Below are positions 31,744 to 35,474 of a DNA stretch of 35,474 nucleotides, piece after piece; the first letter of the stretch is position 1, and every line of letters starts with the position of its first letter. Source of the stretch: SZUA-592 sp041556555 (GTDB taxonomy: Bacteria; Pseudomonadota; Gammaproteobacteria; Eutrophobiales; Eutrophobiaceae); contig JBFFIE010000017.1 of the NCBI GenBank assembly GCA_041556555.1, positions 1 to 35,474 on the forward strand. Reading direction: 5' to 3'. A program made the translations under genes and the position numbers. The notes below the pieces were generated by a model. The model ran no database searches. It was not told where the DNA came from and saw only the letters and a list, made by a program, of their open reading frames with translations.

Positions 31744-32613
31744 TTACAGATCAAGTCTTAACAAAAGCGTTAAACTGCTGAAATCGATCTCCTCACGTTC
31801 CTTGTTGACATTAAATTGCAGATTACTGCTAAACCCGTTTTTCAGGAAGTATCTCAGCCCGGCAGATAACTGATATTCATCATTTATTTTTTGCAAAGAA
31901 TCCGGTGCAGAGAAATCCTTGTACTGTCCGATATCTTTCAAGTAATCAAACGCCACGTATGGTTCCAACGATGAGCGGAACAAATAACTCAGATCAACGC
32001 CGGTTCGAAGCTTCTGAAAATTACTGGTTTGATCATAATAGCCCGTGGAGGAGTGACCATTTGGGGCAGGCTCTGTACCGTTGTTCTGGGTGGCGAGGTA
32101 ACCAATGCGGGCGCCCATGGAAAAGCGGTTTAGGGTCAAAGAGCTGTTCAGGTTGCCTGATACAAACAGTCGCTCACTATAGAGGGTACTAGTATTATGA
32201 CCAAAATTGCTGGCGGGAAAGAATTCCTGCGAGAACTGATTGTTGTAAATGTCCGGGTTGGTTCGACCTGCCGCGACGTCCAGGGCCAGGTTATCATTGA
32301 TGAAATAATTGAGATAACCCGCCATAAGATTGTGGCGTGTGGTATATGGATCATCATAAGCCAGTGGATCAGCGTAATATTGGCCGGTTGTCACGCCGCC
32401 GGAGAAGTTCTCCGTGCCGAGCATATCCACTCCCGTCAGGTTGTATCCCGGGGCTTGTGGGCCATAGGAGAAAGAACCGGATCCATCACCTGTTGTCGCC
32501 CAATCCAGATTGGTCCAGAATCCCTGGGAGTGGCGGGGATTCCAATTATCGTCAGCCTGGGCAGGCAAAGCCAGAATGAGTCCAATCAGGAATAGGGTGA
32601 AGATTTTATTCAT
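31744..32613 (-). CDS. Probable outer-membrane beta-barrel protein
   Basis: 289 residues with a clean signal peptide, MNKIFTLFLIGLILALPAQA. I do not recognise the family. The mature part is rich in aromatic, Asn, Ser and Gly residues, with alternating patterns such as LFVSGNLNSSLTLNRFSMGA, LRTGVDLSYLFRSSLEPYVA and YQLSAGLRYFLKNGFSSNLQ. It ends SSLTLLLRLDL, an amphipathic last strand, though the final residue is Leu rather than the usual Phe. About 8 to 12 strands are plausible. AAGGGG lies six bases before the ATG. It is the first gene of the operon with FecR and the cyclase. Confidence 0.75.
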   Translation of the reverse strand: MNKIFTLFLIGLILALPAQADDNWNPRHSQGFWTNLDWATTGDGSGSFSYGPQAPGYNLTGVDMLGTENFSGGVTTGQYYADPLAYDDPYTTRHNLMAGYLNYFINDNLALDVAAGRTNPDIYNNQFSQEFFPASNFGHNTSTLYSERLFVSGNLNSSLTLNRFSMGARIGYLATQNNGTEPAPNGHSSTGYYDQTSNFQKLRTGVDLSYLFRSSLEPYVAFDYLKDIGQYKDFSAPDSLQKINDEYQLSAGLRYFLKNGFSSNLQFNVNKEREEIDFSSLTLLLRLDL

Positions 32614-32678
32614 CAGTTACCCCTTTGTAATAATATCGATGGACAACCGTGTACCTGGCCTGAAGGCGCAATTTCAAA

Positions 32679-33527
32679 TTGAAAGTATATCCGATATTTC
32701 TCTTCATAACAGCGCTACTGGCGTCTTCCTGTGACTTAATTCCTGCACGTTCTGAATCGGCGGATGCCATTGCAACAGTCGCGGGGTTTACCGGCGCCAG
32801 CTACCGTGCCGCTCCATTCGACATCCAGACTTACAATAAAGGCGTGGGTGCACAGAAGGAATTGTTGACGGTGTTTGTCGAAGGTGATGGGCAGGCATGG
32901 CGGCGTAAAAACCGCTTGTCCGCTGACCCGACCCCCCGGAACCCGGTAGGACTTAAATTGGCAACCAGGGACAGTAGCCCGAAAATACTATATCTGGGCA
33001 GGCCGTGTCAGTACCTCGACAAAAAAGCATTGCAACAGTGTGACAGTAAATACTGGTCTTCCCATCGCTACGCTCCCGAGGTAGTGAGAGCCATGAACAA
33101 TGTCATTGACCAGTTTCTGGCGATATACCCGGCACGCGGGATTATTCTGGTTGGTTATTCCGGCGGAGGCACACTCGCCACATTAATGGCGGCGAAACGC
33201 CAGGATGTCGAGCTGCTGGTAACGCTTGCGGCCAATCTCGACCACGAGGCCTGGACCACTTACCATGAGGTCACGCCCTTGTCAGGATCTTTGAATGCGG
33301 GAGATGTGATTACCCAGATTGCCATGATTCCACAGATCCATTTCCTCGGCGATCAAGACACGGTTGTGCCTCCAGATACCCTTAACTATGTTCGCCGGGA
33401 ATTTTCCAAAATCAACCTCGATCCTTTTCGGATTATCAATGGCTTTGATCATACCTGTTGCTGGGTGGATTCCTGGCCGGAGATATTGTGCCAGGAGTCT
33501 CTCTCATCACCGGTTTATTGTCAGTAA
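32679..33527 (+). CDS. Exported alpha/beta hydrolase, possible lipoprotein
   Basis: 282 residues. The start is a TTG at 32679: an in-frame stop lies 16 bases upstream and no ATG occurs before residue 139. The N-terminus KVYPIFLFITALLASSC is a signal; Cys18 could be a lipid site, though Ala rather than Leu at -3 makes the lipobox weak. VEGDGQAW (68-75), YLGRPCQYL (105-113), GYSGGG with Ser161, GDQD with Asp227, and FDHTCCW with His258 give a complete serine hydrolase triad. The family seems to be exported lipase-like proteins of unknown substrate. It is divergent from the barrel gene (65 bases between). Confidence 0.82.
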   Translation: MKVYPIFLFITALLASSCDLIPARSESADAIATVAGFTGASYRAAPFDIQTYNKGVGAQKELLTVFVEGDGQAWRRKNRLSADPTPRNPVGLKLATRDSSPKILYLGRPCQYLDKKALQQCDSKYWSSHRYAPEVVRAMNNVIDQFLAIYPARGIILVGYSGGGTLATLMAAKRQDVELLVTLAANLDHEAWTTYHEVTPLSGSLNAGDVITQIAMIPQIHFLGDQDTVVPPDTLNYVRREFSKINLDPFRIINGFDHTCCWVDSWPEILCQESLSSPVYCQ

Positions 33528-33589
33528 AGAGGATTATCAGATATTGACTTCACTGGGTCTGCCCGGATCTCTCTGGCAAAATATGGGGG

Positions 33590-34228
33590 ATGACCACGTT
33601 TAATCCCGACTGCCGTCTTTGCCCCCGGCTGGCTGCTCACCTGAAAGATATCCGCAATCAATACCCGGACTACCATGCGAAACCGGTGGCCCCGTTTGGT
33701 GCCAGTAAACCAGAATTATTAATAGTGGGACTGGCGCCGGGACTGCATGGTGCCAACGCCAGCGGTCGGCCATTTACGGGTGATTATGCCGGAATCATTC
33801 TTTACGAAACCTTGCATAAATTCGGATTCAGCAACAAACCACAATCACTGCACCTGAACGATGGCCTGCGCCTGAAACATTGCCGGATTACCAACGCGGT
33901 AAAATGCCTGCCCCCAGGAAACAAACCCCTGGGCAATGAGATCACCACCTGCAATACCTATCTGACCACTGAACTGGACGCCATGACCAAAGGAACTGTA
34001 ATACTGGCCCTGGGTCGGATCGCCCATGGAGCGGTAATCAAAGGCCTGGCACTGAAACAAAAAGACCACACATTTGCTCATGGCAAGGTACATGCACTTC
34101 CCGGAGAAAGAAGCCTGATCAATTCCTACCATTGCAGCCGCTATAACACCCAGACGCGCAGGCTGACCCCGGCTATGTTTCATGATATTTTCCATAAAAT
34201 ACATGAAATACTTGATATATCATTATGA
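33590..34228 (+). CDS. Family 5 uracil-DNA glycosylase (UDGb)
   Basis: Removes uracil and often hypoxanthine from DNA. It has 212 residues. Motif 1 is GLAPGLHGANASGRPFTGD (47-65) and motif 2 HCSRYNTQTRRLT (181-193); in family 5 the Asp/Asn of classic UDG motif 1 is missing, as here. Cys8, Cys11, Cys106 and Cys121 fit the four ligands of the iron-sulfur cluster of this family. Cys182 replaces the usual Pro after His. It lies 62 bases after the hydrolase gene and 4 bases before uvrC, so it is probably co-transcribed with that repair gene. Confidence 0.93.
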   Translation: MTTFNPDCRLCPRLAAHLKDIRNQYPDYHAKPVAPFGASKPELLIVGLAPGLHGANASGRPFTGDYAGIILYETLHKFGFSNKPQSLHLNDGLRLKHCRITNAVKCLPPGNKPLGNEITTCNTYLTTELDAMTKGTVILALGRIAHGAVIKGLALKQKDHTFAHGKVHALPGERSLINSYHCSRYNTQTRRLTPAMFHDIFHKIHEILDISL

Positions 34229-34232
34229 TTTT

Positions 34233-35474
34233 ATGATAAATAAAGATAATTTTGATCCGAAATCCTTTGCTCGGACCCTGACTTCCAGGCCCGGTGTTTA
34301 CCGCATGCTGGACAGCGACCACAAGGTCATCTATGTCGGTAAGGCGCGCAACCTGAAGAAGCGGGTAGCGAGTTATTTCACCCGTAGCAGCCAGCATTCC
34401 CCCAAGACCCGGGTGATGGTGAATGCCATTGCCGCTATCGAGGTCACGGTCACACACACGGAAAACGAAGCATTGATCCTGGAGAATAATCTGATCAAGG
34501 AACTCAGGCCGCGGTACAACATCTGGTTCCGGGACGACAAGAGCTATCCCTATCTTTACCTTTCCTCGGACCAGGAATTCCCCCGCTTGAGTTATTATCG
34601 TGGCGCGCGGAGAGGCAAGGGGCGCTACTTTGGCCCGTATCCTTCGGCAGGTGCCGCTCGCAAGACTGTTCATCTCATTCAGAAATTGTTCCGGTTACGT
34701 TCCTGCACCGACAGCTTCTTTGCTAATCGATCAAGGCCCTGCCTGCAATACCAAATCAAGCGTTGTACTGCACCCTGTGTTGATTTCATCAGCGCCGATG
34801 AATATCAAAAGGATGTTCGCCATGCCATGATGTTTCTTGAGGGTAAGAATGAAGAAGTCATCGATGCCCTGTTAGAGCCGATGCAGGAGGCAGCAGAGCA
34901 ACTCGATTATGAGCGCGCCGCTCAATACCGTGATCAGATCAGTAATCTTCGCAAGGTTCAGGAACACCAGTACATCACGGCAGAAAAGGGGGATATCGAT
35001 ATCATTGCCTGCCAACTAAACTCCGGAGCCGCCTGCGTTCAGATGCTGTTTATCCGCGGGGGTCTGAACCTTGGAAGCAAAAGTTTTTTCCCGAGGACCA
35101 CAATCGGGACAACAGAGGCAGAACTGCTGGAAGCCTTTATCCCGCAGTTTTACATAGATCAGTCTGTGCAGCGGATGATTCCGGATGAAATCCTGCTCAG
35201 TCATGCCCCGGAAGACAAGGAATTGCTGGAATCTGTGTTGAGTGAAAAAAGCGGAAGGAAAATCAGCCTCAAACATCGTTTACGTGGCGAACGGGCCAGA
35301 TGGTTGGAAATGGCCAGTGAAAACGCAGCCATCATGCTGAAGCAACACCTGGATGGTAAACTCAGTCAGCAAACACGCCTTGAAGAGCTACAGGAATTAC
35401 TGAAACTGGATGAACCCATAGAACGCATCGAGTGTTTTGATATTAGTCATACCCAGGGTGAAGCCACAGTTGCA
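34233..35474 (+). CDS. uvrC: Excinuclease ABC subunit C (3' end cut by window edge)
   Basis: UvrC makes the two incisions in nucleotide excision repair. The first 414 residues are present. The GIY-YIG nuclease is at about 18-95, with GVYRM (21-25), IYVGKARN (33-40) and Arg39. Cys158, Cys170, Cys178 and Cys182 have the 12-8-4 spacing of the E. coli UvrC iron-sulfur ligands. The UVR helix-hairpin LDYERAAQYRDQI (about 224-236) binds UvrB. The sequence ends at the start of the RNase H-like domain, IECFDISHTQGEATVA. The ATG at 34233 is the first in frame; the frame runs open to the window end. Confidence 0.96.
   Translation, partial: MINKDNFDPKSFARTLTSRPGVYRMLDSDHKVIYVGKARNLKKRVASYFTRSSQHSPKTRVMVNAIAAIEVTVTHTENEALILENNLIKELRPRYNIWFRDDKSYPYLYLSSDQEFPRLSYYRGARRGKGRYFGPYPSAGAARKTVHLIQKLFRLRSCTDSFFANRSRPCLQYQIKRCTAPCVDFISADEYQKDVRHAMMFLEGKNEEVIDALLEPMQEAAEQLDYERAAQYRDQISNLRKVQEHQYITAEKGDIDIIACQLNSGAACVQMLFIRGGLNLGSKSFFPRTTIGTTEAELLEAFIPQFYIDQSVQRMIPDEILLSHAPEDKELLESVLSEKSGRKISLKHRLRGERARWLEMASENAAIMLKQHLDGKLSQQTRLEELQELLKLDEPIERIECFDISHTQGEATVA

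Noticed and set aside
1..35474. CRISPR array, insertion sequence, prophage or toxin-antitoxin pair
   Set aside because: No regularly spaced repeats, transposase, phage structural gene or paired small toxin-like frames were found on either strand.

Overview
The window looks like chromosomal DNA of a free-living gammaproteobacterium that I cannot place to species. The evidence is gene content (ComEC, LpxK, KdsB, LolA, Bpt, Aat, an E. coli-type split PntAB) and gene order. Two blocks keep the order known from Pseudomonas: DUF2062/comEC/exbB/exbD/lpxK/Trm112/kdsB, and infA/bpt/aat...trxB/ftsK/lolA/rarA/crcB/serS. There is no phage, insertion sequence, CRISPR array or plasmid gene. By eye, trxB, ftsK and serS are more GC-rich than the bpt/aat region and the 26.6 kb intergenic region.

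Layout. 1-5854: a truncated DUF2062 gene on the minus strand, then a compact plus-strand run for DNA uptake (ComEC), an ExbB/ExbD proton channel, and lipid A/KDO synthesis (LpxK, KdsB) with a small Trm112-like protein. 5885-9306 (minus): infA, then a tightly coupled set of bpt, aat, a FemAB-like acyltransferase and an unrecognised secreted protein. 9401-10408 (plus): a histone-deacetylase-fold enzyme with a twin-arginine signal. 10425-15124 (minus): DUF1820, and an overlapping chain trxB / quinone reductase / alpha-beta hydrolase / AbgT transporter. 15307-21862 (plus): ftsK, lolA, rarA, crcB, DUF190, serS and a CPXCG zinc-ribbon protein.

21873-26401 (minus): an unrecognised 224-residue protein, the proton-translocating transhydrogenase pntA-pntB, and a Bax-inhibitor-1/YccA membrane protein with a clear terminator. 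26402-26732 is an AT-rich gap with two divergent promoters and several inverted repeats. Then come an MFS transporter and tRNA-Ser(UGA). Downstream of the tRNA, its last 19 bases are repeated at the end of a short sequence that can fold into four hairpins.

28309-32613 (minus) is the most system-like region. An outer-membrane beta-barrel, a periplasmic FecR-domain protein and a CHASE2 adenylate cyclase lie 15 bases apart in that order, followed by a YqaA membrane protein. I read this as a possible envelope-to-cAMP signalling route. 32679-35474 (plus): an exported alpha/beta hydrolase, a family 5 uracil-DNA glycosylase, and uvrC running off the window end.

Most of the window is core housekeeping DNA. 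The best leads are the barrel/FecR/CHASE2-cyclase operon, the tRNA-tail repeat with its folded element, the Tat-signal deacetylase, and the coupled set of three GNAT-fold transferases.
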